Notes under the pieces: generated by a model
Seen by the model: the letters and a program-made list of their open reading frames with translations, nothing else
The model's database searches: none
What the model was told of the DNA's origin: nothing
Shown here: piece by piece, positions 9,067-17,965 of the stretch
How the letters are laid out: every line of letters begins with the position of its first letter
Position numbering within the stretch: position 1 is the first letter of the stretch
Origin: Flagellimonas sp947499585
Lineage (GTDB): Bacteria > Bacteroidota > Bacteroidia > Flavobacteriales > Flavobacteriaceae
DNA length: 64,000 nucleotides
Direction of reading: 5' to 3'
NCBI RefSeq assembly: GCF_044596045.1
Contig: NZ_CP138995.1
Location: forward strand, 2,976,001-3,040,000
Made by a program: the position numbers and the translations under genes

Positions 9067-11979
9067 CTAATTTATAATAGAATCATAAATAGCTTGCTGA
9101 ATTCTTGTTCTTAAGGCGGACTTTACCAAAAGTGTATTGCTGGCTGACGGATATGTTCTGTTGGATAAAAAAACATAAACAAGTTCTTCATCTGGGTCAG
9201 CCCAGGTATACGTTCCTGTAAAACCGCTATGGCCAAAGCTTTTTCTTGATACACACCCGCAAGTTGGTCCTTTATCCTTTATTTGGGGTTTGTCAAACCC
9301 AACTCCTCTGCGCACATCTTTATGGCAGAAATAGCATGTATTGAATTTTTTTACTGTTCGGTCATTTAAAAAACGCTTACCTCCATATACTCCTCCTTGA
9401 AGATACATTTGCATTATTTTAGCTACATCATTGGCATTACTAAACAAACCAGCATGTCCTCCTACTCCACCCTGCATAGCTGCTCCCATATCATGCACGT
9501 ATCCTTGTACTGTCTGGTACCTAAAATATTTATCTTCTTCTGAAGGAACAATTTCATTCTTTGGAAATTTGTTCAAGGGATTGAAAGAAGTACGTTGTAA
9601 GCCCATAGGAATATACAAAAACTCATTTATCAATTCATCTATGGATTTCTCGTAGGTGTCTTCAATATATTTTTTAAATACATAATACGCCACATCGCTG
9701 TATCTATACCTGTTCGATTTTAATGATTGTCTACCGATTCTATTATAAATTGAATCTTTGTATGCATCTGTCAAATAAAGATTGTCAGAAACTCGGTATG
9801 AAAAACCATCAGTGGGTTGATTTCTATAAAAATCTGAGGATGGTTTTCTGTTTTTAGTCAAAGTGTCTATGTAAAAAGCAATCCATGCAGGTAAACGACC
9901 ATAATGGGAAAGGGCTTTTAGAACGGTTACATCTTTTAATTCTGAAGAATCATATTCGGGTATCAACTCTTTGAACGTATTGTTCAGTGCAATTTTTCCT
10001 TCCTCCTCCATTTTCATTATCAAAGGCAAAGTAGAAAGGATTTTAGTCAATGAAGCCAAATCATAGATTGAATTATCATCAATTTCTTGTTCTGAGGCGT
10101 ATGTTGGTTTGCCAAAACTCTTATTGTAGATAACCTTTCCTCTTTTTGCGATTAAAACTTGCGCTCCAGGAAACATCAAAGAATCAAGACCAACCTTTAC
10201 TAAACTGTCCACAACAGCCAATTTGCTTGAACTTAAGCCAACCCTCTCTGGAATACTGTATCCTAAGCGCTTTAGTGTATTTAAATTAGTTCCTGTGTTG
10301 ACTGGGAATTTGTCATTTGCTGAAACTGGCAATGTTCCATTGGCGTCCAAAGCACCAAAAATGACTTCAGCTGCTTTTTCCTGGGCAATTTCACTATTTT
10401 GATAGGCCAACACTACTCCATCAATCGTATCAAAATTTACTACATCCAAAAGTGCATAGGGTTTTGCAAATACTGAAAGTATGGTGTTGCTAGTTCTAAG
10501 TCTAGATATTTCTTGTAGCCAAAAAAGCTCGTTTTTAGAAAACTTATACCCCTTCCAAGGACTCTCATTACTTTTATGAAAACCTATAATTACTAAATTA
10601 AATTCTGCCAATGCTTTTCGGTACCCAGCCGCATCCTTAGCATTAATTTGTGTGATTTTCGCATATTTAGATAGTGTTTCAGAAAATACTTCTCCAGAAT
10701 CATCACCAAATTTTACGTATGCAATTTTTTTATTTTCAAGTTTTTTTATGGGGAGTAGTGAAAAATTGTTCTTCACAACCGTAATTGCATTTTCAATAGC
10801 CTCTTCATATATGACATCATTTTCAATGTCGTTCAAATCCTCATAAAGATTTTCTAACGCTACAGCCTTGTAATTAGATAGGCCAGCTTTATACTTGGCC
10901 ATCAATATTTTCTTGACAGAGTAAGCAAGTCTTTCTTCTGTGATTTTTCCTTCGTTATATGCCTCAAACAGTTTTTCTTTCGCCTTCAGAACGTTTTCAG
11001 GCATCAAAAGCATATCGTTTCCTGCAAGGAACGCTTCAAGTTCCACTTCTCCTTCTGGTGCAAATTTAGAGACCGCTTTCATGTTCAGCGCATCTGTAAA
11101 AATCAATCCTTTAAATCCTAATTCGGTTTGTAACAAACCTGAGACTATCTGTTCAGATAGTGTGGAGGGCAACCCTTCTCTAATTTCTATATTAGGAACA
11201 TCTAGATGCGCAACCATTACTGAACTCAATCCGTTACTTATCAAACTTTTAAATGGAAATAGTTCTATAGAGTCCAATCGCTCTTTTGTTGAGCTGATTA
11301 TGGGTAAAGCCTTATGGGAATCTGTTGCTGTATCGCCATGTCCCGGAAAATGTTTCCCGCAGGATAAAACACCTGCATCTTCCATTCCTTTCATAAATGC
11401 TATTCCTTTTTGGGCAACGTTCTTAGGATCTTCTCCAAAAGAACGGTTTCCTATAATCGGATTTTTTGGATTGTTGTTTACATCTATATCCGGTGCAAAA
11501 TTGATATGCACTCCAAGTCTTTTTGCATGTTTCCCTATTTGAAAGCCTACTTTTTCAACTATGGAACTATCTTTTATCGCTCCCAAGGTCATATTCCATG
11601 GAAAAGCATAGGTAGAGTCCAAACGCATTGCAAGACCCCATTCCGCATCCATTCCTATCAATAACGGTATTTTGGAATGCGACTGATATTCGTTGACAAG
11701 TTTGGCTTGGCGAACAGGACCGCCAGTTGAAAAGATTATCCCACCAAGATTATGATCCTTTATGAGTTGTTTTATATTATCAGTTGCGGTTTTATTTTGG
11801 CTCGAAGAAATACTCACCATAAACAATTGTCCTATACGCTCTTCTACGGACATGTTATTGTATTTGGTATCTACCCAACCAAGTTGTGCCAATGAATCTT
11901 TAGTAATCAGTGGGTTGTTCTGACCACTAACACCTATGAAAAACAATAAGAAAAAGGGAAAGTAAAGGTTTATCCGCAT
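9067..11979 (-). CDS. GH3 beta-N-acetylhexosaminidase fused to a beta-lactamase-fold serine hydrolase
   Basis: A 970-residue exported protein (signal peptide about 1-19). Residues about 40-370 form a GH3 domain of NagZ type: the loop KHFPGHGDTATDSH (209-222) supplies the Asp220-His222 acid/base dyad and FTDALNM gives nucleophile Asp296. Residues about 380-570 match the GH3 C-terminal domain. Residues about 580-970 are a class C beta-lactamase/PBP-like domain with SLTK at 643-646 (Ser nucleophile), a YSD motif, and a HSG triad motif near the end (GHSGFTG). The combination suggests periplasmic turnover of muropeptides: cleavage of GlcNAc from the glycan plus an ester/peptide hydrolase. Such fusions are known in Bacteroidota. 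Confidence 0.92.
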   Translation of the reverse strand: MRINLYFPFFLLFFIGVSGQNNPLITKDSLAQLGWVDTKYNNMSVEERIGQLFMVSISSSQNKTATDNIKQLIKDHNLGGIIFSTGGPVRQAKLVNEYQSHSKIPLLIGMDAEWGLAMRLDSTYAFPWNMTLGAIKDSSIVEKVGFQIGKHAKRLGVHINFAPDIDVNNNPKNPIIGNRSFGEDPKNVAQKGIAFMKGMEDAGVLSCGKHFPGHGDTATDSHKALPIISSTKERLDSIELFPFKSLISNGLSSVMVAHLDVPNIEIREGLPSTLSEQIVSGLLQTELGFKGLIFTDALNMKAVSKFAPEGEVELEAFLAGNDMLLMPENVLKAKEKLFEAYNEGKITEERLAYSVKKILMAKYKAGLSNYKAVALENLYEDLNDIENDVIYEEAIENAITVVKNNFSLLPIKKLENKKIAYVKFGDDSGEVFSETLSKYAKITQINAKDAAGYRKALAEFNLVIIGFHKSNESPWKGYKFSKNELFWLQEISRLRTSNTILSVFAKPYALLDVVNFDTIDGVVLAYQNSEIAQEKAAEVIFGALDANGTLPVSANDKFPVNTGTNLNTLKRLGYSIPERVGLSSSKLAVVDSLVKVGLDSLMFPGAQVLIAKRGKVIYNKSFGKPTYASEQEIDDNSIYDLASLTKILSTLPLIMKMEEEGKIALNNTFKELIPEYDSSELKDVTVLKALSHYGRLPAWIAFYIDTLTKNRKPSSDFYRNQPTDGFSYRVSDNLYLTDAYKDSIYNRIGRQSLKSNRYRYSDVAYYVFKKYIEDTYEKSIDELINEFLYIPMGLQRTSFNPLNKFPKNEIVPSEEDKYFRYQTVQGYVHDMGAAMQGGVGGHAGLFSNANDVAKIMQMYLQGGVYGGKRFLNDRTVKKFNTCYFCHKDVRRGVGFDKPQIKDKGPTCGCVSRKSFGHSGFTGTYTWADPDEELVYVFLSNRTYPSASNTLLVKSALRTRIQQAIYDSIIN

Positions 11980-12068
11980 AAATATCTTGTCTAGGACATG
12001 AACTTACAACTGATAAAAATATTGTATTTCACCGAAGAAAGCACTGTATTTAGGATAATTTAAGGATA

Positions 12069-12554
12069 TCATCCTACAAATCTTGAATGCCAACTATCAC
12101 TAGCGGGAACTTCCCAATGCTCTTGATATTCAATTTTACTAGCCACTAGGTTGTTAAATACAATGGTATTACTTGATATAGCCTTCTCCCTGGCCATTCT
12201 CTTAAAGTCTTTTAATGACTTATATGTTACATACTCCCCTTGTTTAAACGAAACATTCATTCTATCCAATAATTCCACATTATATTTTTGTTCCATACTT
12301 TGGATAAAATGAACTGAAGTATCAATTGAACATCCTGATGCTCCGGCTTTGCTTTGATCTAACCCAATTACTATAAACCGTTTGTATTTTAGCTCAAAGC
12401 CAGCTTCCAATTCACTCCCGTGGGCTGTCCATTCCTTTAAAAATGCTGTTAAACTTTCCTCTACTTCTTTTAGTTCTGCATCACTAAAGCTTCTATTGCA
12501 CTGGTAAATCCAAATTCTAGCATTATCAGGAAGTGTTTCAAAAGGTACTAACAT
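12069..12554 (-). CDS. Conserved Bacteroidota protein, function unknown
   Basis: I choose the ATG at 12554 (MLVPFETLPDNARIWIYQ), giving 161 residues; relatives begin with an M-x-V-P-F pattern, and the longer reading depends on a TTG at 12584. The protein is small and soluble with no signal peptide. Orthologs are sometimes labelled ABC transporter ATPase, but no Walker A or signature motif is present, so that label should not be used. A segment near LKYKRFIVIGLDQSKAGASGCSID is the most conserved-looking part. It follows the LamG-domain gene by 30 bp. Confidence 0.8.
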   Translation of the reverse strand: MLVPFETLPDNARIWIYQCNRSFSDAELKEVEESLTAFLKEWTAHGSELEAGFELKYKRFIVIGLDQSKAGASGCSIDTSVHFIQSMEQKYNVELLDRMNVSFKQGEYVTYKSLKDFKRMAREKAISSNTIVFNNLVASKIEYQEHWEVPASDSWHSRFVG

Positions 12555-12584
12555 GAAATTATATTTGTTTAAGTGTATGCTCAA

Positions 12585-13439
12585 TCAATTTAAGATGGAC
12601 TTTAAGCCCTCTTTAGTATTGAAAATGAGTTCTATTTCTTCTTCGTTTAATGGTCTCCTAAATACTGCCAATTCATCCAGTAATCCTATGTAGTTTAATC
12701 CCAACATAATATTTGCTTTTTCCTCATCCCATGTAAAGGGATCTTTTATGTTAGGTGAAGCGCCCATGCTTTTACCATTTACAAACAATTCTGAAGTTCC
12801 GTTATCTGTATTTAACCCAGAAAAGTTAATGACAATATGTGTCCAGTCTCCCCTATTAAATTGAGGCTGTTCTACCGTAACCAATCGTCTCAAATAGTCT
12901 TGATTCTCATCTGGCCCTAATTTCTTTGGATTCCAAACTTCCAAATCACCTAGCACACCCAACCTAAAATTCCTTGGATTATTTTTGGTGAAATCGACCC
13001 ATAGGGCGGCGTCATTATAATTTACATCGGTTATTTGAATAGGATCACAGTAACCAGGTTCTAAATCTTTTTCTGGATCCAATTGTAACCAGAACGATAC
13101 CGCTCCACTCCAATTTTCCTTGGAATAGCCCATGTTTTTATGGGCTTTAAAAAAGGTGGTCATTCTGCTTTTTTTCTTAAAATCCAATGCATCCCCAGAC
13201 AATCCCTTGCCCTTGGCAATTACCACATCTGGATTCAGTAATCCAGGTTTTGCATTTTCAATGTTCTTTCTTAAATCAGCTGTATAAATGTCTTTGTCTC
13301 CAACTGCTACATCTGCAGAAGTTCCATTATCAAACGAAGCGTAGAACAATAGATCATCTGCCATTTTATTTTCTGCCGAAAATGCTAGCATCAAAACAAT
13401 ACCAATAACAAGACTTACATATTTAAAAAGATGTTTCAT
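12585..13439 (-). CDS. Secreted LamG/concanavalin A-like lectin-domain protein
   Basis: A 284-residue protein with an N-terminal signal peptide (about residues 1-22). The mature part is a single LamG-like jelly roll: LLFYASFDNGTSAD at the beginning, WSGAVSFWLQLDP in the middle, and the characteristic end pattern NGKSMG...LDELAVFRRPLNEEEIELIFN. These domains bind sugars or act as scaffolding; no catalytic motif was noticed. It sits between the Fe-S oxidoreductase genes and the conserved small protein, with 21 bp to the former, so it could be part of the same transcript. Whether it is a lectin or has another role is open. Confidence 0.85.
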   Translation of the reverse strand: MKHLFKYVSLVIGIVLMLAFSAENKMADDLLFYASFDNGTSADVAVGDKDIYTADLRKNIENAKPGLLNPDVVIAKGKGLSGDALDFKKKSRMTTFFKAHKNMGYSKENWSGAVSFWLQLDPEKDLEPGYCDPIQITDVNYNDAALWVDFTKNNPRNFRLGVLGDLEVWNPKKLGPDENQDYLRRLVTVEQPQFNRGDWTHIVINFSGLNTDNGTSELFVNGKSMGASPNIKDPFTWDEEKANIMLGLNYIGLLDELAVFRRPLNEEEIELIFNTKEGLKSILN

Positions 13440-13460
13440 ACTATTTGGAAATTAAATTGT

Positions 13461-14252
13461 CTATAAACCTTCAGCATTAGCAATAAGTTCTGCTACATCC
13501 AAAACGGTAACACTCCCCTCTTTTTCATGTGCTTTAATTCCGTCTGTCATCATAGTATTGCAATAAGGACAGCCAGTTGCAATAATGTCAGGATTGGTAT
13601 CCAATGCATCTTTTGTACGCAACACATTAATATCCATATCTCCTTTTTCTGGTTCTTTGAACATTTGTGCGCCTCCGGCACCGCAGCATAGTGCTGTTTT
13701 TTTATGCCGTTTCATCTCTACAATATTCGCATTCGTTTTTTTGAGAACCTCTCTAGGTGCATCATAAACCGAGTTCGCTCGTCCTAAATAACAAGGGTCG
13801 TGGAATGTAATACGTTTTTCTTTGTAAAACTCACCTTTAACTGACAGACGTCCATCATCCATTAGCTCTTTTATGAATTGTGTATGGTGAACAACATCAT
13901 AGTTTCCTCCCAAACTTGAATATTCATTTTTCAATGTATTGAAAGAATGTGGGTCGCAGGTTACAATTCTCTTTATTCCATAGCCATTTAAAAGCTCTAT
14001 ATTCATCATAGCCTGCATTTGGAACAAGAATTCATTGCCTGCACGCTTCGCCACATCTCCAGTGCAACTTTCCTCCGGTCCCAAAACTGCAAATTCAACA
14101 TTGGCTCTATTCAATATTTTCACGAAAGCCCTCGAAATCTTTTTAGCTCTATCATCATAACTTCCCGCAGAACCTACCCAGAACAATATTTCTGGCTGTT
14201 TACCTTCGGCCATAAATGCTTCCATGGTTTTTACACTAAGTTCCTCACTCAT
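13461..14252 (-). CDS. (Fe-S)-binding oxidoreductase subunit with cysteine-rich CCG domains
   Basis: A 263-residue cytoplasmic protein with two cysteine-rich (CCG) modules as in heterodisulfide reductase HdrB/HdrD, GlpC and LutA. The first module has ESCTGD followed by CDPHSFNTLKNEY, and the second has CYLGR, then CCGAGGAQMF and CPYCNTMM. Such modules hold an unusual Fe-S cluster or a thiol active site. It begins 10 bp after the 440-residue membrane Fe-S protein, and the pair probably forms one complex that moves electrons between the membrane and a soluble partner. The substrate is unknown. Labels such as CoB-CoM heterodisulfide reductase are over-specific in this phylum. Confidence 0.85.
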   Translation of the reverse strand: MSEELSVKTMEAFMAEGKQPEILFWVGSAGSYDDRAKKISRAFVKILNRANVEFAVLGPEESCTGDVAKRAGNEFLFQMQAMMNIELLNGYGIKRIVTCDPHSFNTLKNEYSSLGGNYDVVHHTQFIKELMDDGRLSVKGEFYKEKRITFHDPCYLGRANSVYDAPREVLKKTNANIVEMKRHKKTALCCGAGGAQMFKEPEKGDMDINVLRTKDALDTNPDIIATGCPYCNTMMTDGIKAHEKEGSVTVLDVAELIANAEGL

Positions 14253-14262
14253 AGTTCTAGAT

Positions 14263-15585
14263 TTATTCGTTTACCCAGTTTAAACGATCCATTTGATTAT
14301 ATGGCCATGGCGCACCATTGTTTTCAATATTGGACATCATATTGTTCAGTTCCATGGGTGCCGCTGACTGTTCCATTACCAAAAACCTTCTCATCTCTAC
14401 AATAATGGATAAGGGGTCTATACTTACAGGACAGGCTTCAACACATGCATTACATGTAGTACATGCCCATAATTCCTCATGACTAATATAATCTCCCAAT
14501 AATTGCTTTCCGTCTTCTATAAATTCCCCTTTATTGGTATCCATGTTTTTACCAACTTCTTCCAGTCGGTCACGAGTGTCCATCATTATTTTTCTTGGAG
14601 AAAGCTTTTTTCCCGTCTGGTTAGCAGGACATTCTGAAGTACATCTGCCGCACTCCGTACAAGTATAGGCATTGAGCAATTGCACCCAGTTTAAATCCAT
14701 AACATCTGAAGCTCCAAATTTTTCAGGGTCTGGAGCATCATCTGCAGGGGCTGCAAATGGGTCCGCTGAAGGGTCCATCATCAGTTTTACCTCATTGGTG
14801 ACCGCTTCTACATTGTTAAACTTACCTTGCGGAGTTAACTTTCCATAGTATGTATTTGGAAAAGCAAGTAAAATATGTAAGTGTTTGGAATAATATAGAT
14901 AGTTCAGAAAAGATAATATTCCAATAATATGCAACCACCAAGCCGTACGCTCAACTAGTATCAAATTAGAAATTGACATGCCATCAAATAATGGTGCTAT
15001 CAGTTGACTCACAGGAAAGGCTCCTGCTTTTGTATAATGAGCGGCATCTAATTGCTGTAATTGAAAATCGGCCGCATTCATTGTTAAAAACAAAAGCATC
15101 AGGACCAATTCAATATATAAAATCATATTGCCGTCTTTCTTGGGCCAACCATCCATTTCTGGTTTTATAAATCGCTTTAGTTTGATGATATTTCTTCTAA
15201 TCCAGAAAACAACAACGGCAACAATGACCAAGAGGGCCAATACCTCAAAAGAACCTATTAAGAAATCATACAATGCTCCCAAAGGAGCAAATATTCTATG
15301 GGTTCCCAATACCCCATCTATGATAATTTCTAAAACTTCAATGTTAATGATTACAAAGCCTACATAAACGATAATATGCATCAACCCCGCAATAGGACGA
15401 ACAACCATCTTGGTTTGTCCTAACGCAATCCGTGCCATATTCTTCCAGCGCTGAGGCTTATTATCACTTACATCAATATCTTTTCCCAGCTTAATGTTCC
15501 TAGATAATTTTTTGACATTTTTTGAAAAAAAACCTATTCCAATGATAAGGACAATGGCAAAAAGTATATTGGGCAAGTACTCCAT
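14263..15585 (-). CDS. Membrane-bound 4Fe-4S oxidoreductase subunit (HdrDE/GlcF-like)
   Basis: A 440-residue protein. The N-terminal half has about five or six membrane segments similar to the NarI/HdrE cytochrome b type. The C-terminal half has two 4Fe-4S ferredoxin motifs, CTECGRCTSECP near residue 305 and CTTCNACVEACP near residue 375. It should accept or deliver electrons at the membrane, likely through quinone, and pass them to the CCG protein encoded 10 bp downstream. The order membrane Fe-S protein then CCG protein is common in Flavobacteriaceae. It follows the MCE gene with a 3-bp gap, suggesting a shared transcript without proving a shared function. Confidence 0.85.
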   Translation of the reverse strand: MEYLPNILFAIVLIIGIGFFSKNVKKLSRNIKLGKDIDVSDNKPQRWKNMARIALGQTKMVVRPIAGLMHIIVYVGFVIINIEVLEIIIDGVLGTHRIFAPLGALYDFLIGSFEVLALLVIVAVVVFWIRRNIIKLKRFIKPEMDGWPKKDGNMILYIELVLMLLFLTMNAADFQLQQLDAAHYTKAGAFPVSQLIAPLFDGMSISNLILVERTAWWLHIIGILSFLNYLYYSKHLHILLAFPNTYYGKLTPQGKFNNVEAVTNEVKLMMDPSADPFAAPADDAPDPEKFGASDVMDLNWVQLLNAYTCTECGRCTSECPANQTGKKLSPRKIMMDTRDRLEEVGKNMDTNKGEFIEDGKQLLGDYISHEELWACTTCNACVEACPVSIDPLSIIVEMRRFLVMEQSAAPMELNNMMSNIENNGAPWPYNQMDRLNWVNE

Positions 15586-15588
15586 ATA

Positions 15589-16575
15589 TTAATTCTGGTT
15601 TTGTGCGGCCGGATCATTTTCTGGAAGCTCGTATTCTTTTTGCTTCTTTCCAAAAACTGAAACATTAACGTACCTTTTTGGGTTAAGCCTAAAATCTTGC
15701 AATAGCAGGTCTAATTCTTTTGAGGCTGAAGTAAGATTTTCATACAACTTATCGTCCTGGGCAAGTTTACCTAAGGAACCTTCTCCTTTTTCAATTTTTC
15801 CAAGCACTTTATTAAGTTTCTCTATGGTTGTTTGAAAGTTAGAAACAGTTTCTGCTAAACCAGCATTTGCTAATGAATCTGAAAGCTTGGAAAAGTTAGC
15901 GGTAATATTATCTACATTTTTTAAGGAGTTATCCAATTGCTCTTTATTGTTTTCCAATAAAACATTTAATTTATCTGCGCTGCCCTTAAAAGAATTAACC
16001 AAATCATTTAGGCCAGCAATACTTTGTCTCAATTCTATTCTAGTCTGGTCATCAAGTACATCATTGACATTCATAAGCAATGAATCAGCATGTGAGACCG
16101 CACCTTCAACCTTCATTTGCAATGGTGTTAATTTCTCCTGCACCAAAGCTGTAAGCCCTGGTTTAATGCTGGACTTAAGCGTATCTCCAGATTTTGCCAT
16201 GGGTGAATCATCAAAAACTGGATGGATTTGAATCCCTTTTCCCCCAATTATCCCTGTATCATAAATCTCAGCCTGACTGTTCTTCGAAAAATCATATCCT
16301 TCGTTAATCGAGAATGTAACAACAGATCTAAATTTATTGTCACTGAACTTTATACTTACCACATTACCTACAACAAGACCATTTATAGAAACCTGGGTTC
16401 CTTGTTGTAACCCACCTACATGGTCGTATACCGCATAAAACGTTTTGTTGTTTTCAAAAAATGAAGAGGACTTTAGATAACTTAACCCGAAAATCAATGC
16501 TAAAATTCCCGCAAGTACTATAATCCCAGTTTTGATTTCCCTGGATAGTTTCAAAAGGTTCTGTTTACTGTTCAA
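15589..16575 (-). CDS. MlaD/MCE family lipid-transport protein
   Basis: A 328-residue protein with an N-terminal membrane anchor (about residues 15-35) and an MCE domain (about 38-120) containing the VGGLQQGTQVSINGLVVGNV strand pattern. A long helical region with coiled-coil character follows (about 145-290). MCE proteins bind lipids in the periplasm and work with an ABC permease/ATPase pair (MlaE/MlaF type) to move phospholipids between membranes. Those partners are not adjacent here; in many Bacteroidota the genes are scattered. The neighbouring amidase, upstream on the same strand with a gap of under 50 bp, hints at joint envelope expression. Confidence 0.87.
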   Translation of the reverse strand: MNSKQNLLKLSREIKTGIIVLAGILALIFGLSYLKSSSFFENNKTFYAVYDHVGGLQQGTQVSINGLVVGNVVSIKFSDNKFRSVVTFSINEGYDFSKNSQAEIYDTGIIGGKGIQIHPVFDDSPMAKSGDTLKSSIKPGLTALVQEKLTPLQMKVEGAVSHADSLLMNVNDVLDDQTRIELRQSIAGLNDLVNSFKGSADKLNVLLENNKEQLDNSLKNVDNITANFSKLSDSLANAGLAETVSNFQTTIEKLNKVLGKIEKGEGSLGKLAQDDKLYENLTSASKELDLLLQDFRLNPKRYVNVSVFGKKQKEYELPENDPAAQNQN

Positions 16576-16621
16576 ACAAAATTAGGAATATTTTTGACAA
16601 GGTAGCTACTGTTCTTTGCTC

Positions 16622-17824
16622 CTATTTTAACGCCTCGGATATTGACACTCTATTTCCGTTCTTATAAGCCACAATATAAGCCGTGGTGTATCCTTTAGTT
16701 GCCGCCTTTGCCTTAAGAAGCTTTGCATCATCAAAAGAGCTTGCATTTCCGTACATGTAGCGATACAAGTTTTTAAAAGGTTCTTTGGATAACTTATCCA
16801 ATCCTTTAAAATTTTCACCCTTGAGAGGGATATTTTTGGCACTTGCCATAAGCTGCACCTTGAAAACCACACCACTTTTAGCTGGTTTTGTATCCGTTGA
16901 TTTTTCTTTAACTGGCTTTACATCGGTTTCTTTAGAATTTGAAACGGTGGAGCCTGCGGTATTTGTTGATTGCGCTTTTTTTGTTGTTACATGAACTGCT
17001 CCAGAAGTATCTTCAATTACAACAGGCACATCACCAGGATCAAATCCGGTCGCAATATTTTTCTTGTAAGCTAGAACAGCTTCTGCAATGGCCATTCCCA
17101 TTTCACTTTGGCCTTTCTTTGAATTTAAATAGCTTCCTTCATTTTTATTGGTCAAAAAACCTGTTTCAACAAGAACGCTGGGCATAAAAGTCTGGTGTAA
17201 AACTATAAAACCTGCCTGTTTTACCTTTCTGTCCTTTCTTTTCAATTTTTTAGTGAAGTTATCCTGGAGCTTTTTACCCAACAAAATGCTTTGGTCCAAA
17301 AACTCTTCTTGCATAATGGTAAGCCCTATTACAGATTCTGGAGAGTTAATGTCATATTCTGCATAGCGCTTTTCATAATCATCTTCTAAATAAATTACTG
17401 AGTTCTCCTTCTTTGCTACCTCAAAATTTTGTCTATTAACATGAAGTCCAAGAACAAAAGTTCCTGCTCCATGGGCATCTGAGCTATGCGAATCGCAGTG
17501 AACAGACACAAAAAGATCTGCATTTGCCTGATTGGCAATTTCTCCTCTAACAAAAAGGTCAACAAACGTATCGTCCTTTCTAGTATAAATAACTTTGATG
17601 TTTGGATTTTTCTCTAATTCTTCACCAGCTTTCAGTACAATACCTAACGCAATATTTTTTTCTAAGTATCCATTCCCTAGGTTACCTGGGTCATGACCAC
17701 CATGCCCTGCATCTAAAACAACGACAAACTTATCTTTTGGTGGTACTTCGGTATCATTTTTGGTAAATGAAGTCAAAGGAAGTATAAAGAGTAGAACAAA
17801 AAAAGCTAGCTGACTTTTATTCAT
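16622..17824 (-). CDS. N-acetylmuramoyl-L-alanine amidase with SPOR-like C-terminus
   Basis: I start at the ATG at 17824 (MNKSQLAFFVLLF), which gives a clean signal peptide and 400 residues; upstream codons add an unlikely extension. The Amidase_3 domain (about 33-270) has the zinc ligands His41 (DAGHGGHDPGN), Glu55 and His109 (SVHCDSH), and the catalytic Glu220 (VLVETGFLTN). A low-complexity Thr/Lys linker follows. The last 80 residues, starting FKVQLMASAK, resemble a SPOR domain that binds denuded glycan at division sites. It should cut the amide bond between muramic acid and the stem peptide during cell separation. A good promoter is found at 17935-17965. Confidence 0.92.
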   Translation of the reverse strand: MNKSQLAFFVLLFILPLTSFTKNDTEVPPKDKFVVVLDAGHGGHDPGNLGNGYLEKNIALGIVLKAGEELEKNPNIKVIYTRKDDTFVDLFVRGEIANQANADLFVSVHCDSHSSDAHGAGTFVLGLHVNRQNFEVAKKENSVIYLEDDYEKRYAEYDINSPESVIGLTIMQEEFLDQSILLGKKLQDNFTKKLKRKDRKVKQAGFIVLHQTFMPSVLVETGFLTNKNEGSYLNSKKGQSEMGMAIAEAVLAYKKNIATGFDPGDVPVVIEDTSGAVHVTTKKAQSTNTAGSTVSNSKETDVKPVKEKSTDTKPAKSGVVFKVQLMASAKNIPLKGENFKGLDKLSKEPFKNLYRYMYGNASSFDDAKLLKAKAATKGYTTAYIVAYKNGNRVSISEALK

Positions 17825-17934
17825 AAGAACTAAGTAATTATAGCGTTCTGAAATGGTTAAAAATATTGTAATCCCCAATCAACAGAACAAAAAATATATG
17901 TAAGTTTGATCCCAAAAACTAGGCCAAACTAGCA

Positions 17935-17965
17935 CAAAAATAGGATTTATCACGTTGCAATCAAA
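17935..17965 (-). promoter_or_regulatory. Bacteroidota-type promoter for the amidase gene
   Basis: On the minus strand TTTG (17965-17962) is followed after exactly 19 bases by TATTTTTG (17942-17935), an exact fit to the TTTG-N19-TAnnTTTG consensus. It lies about 110 bp upstream of the amidase ATG and overlaps the first codons of the divergent lptD-like gene. No transcription data are available to me. Confidence 0.45.

Noticed and set aside
12069..12554. ABC transporter ATPase label
   Set aside because: No Walker A, Walker B or signature motif is present in the 161 residues; orthologs carry this name only by database transfer.
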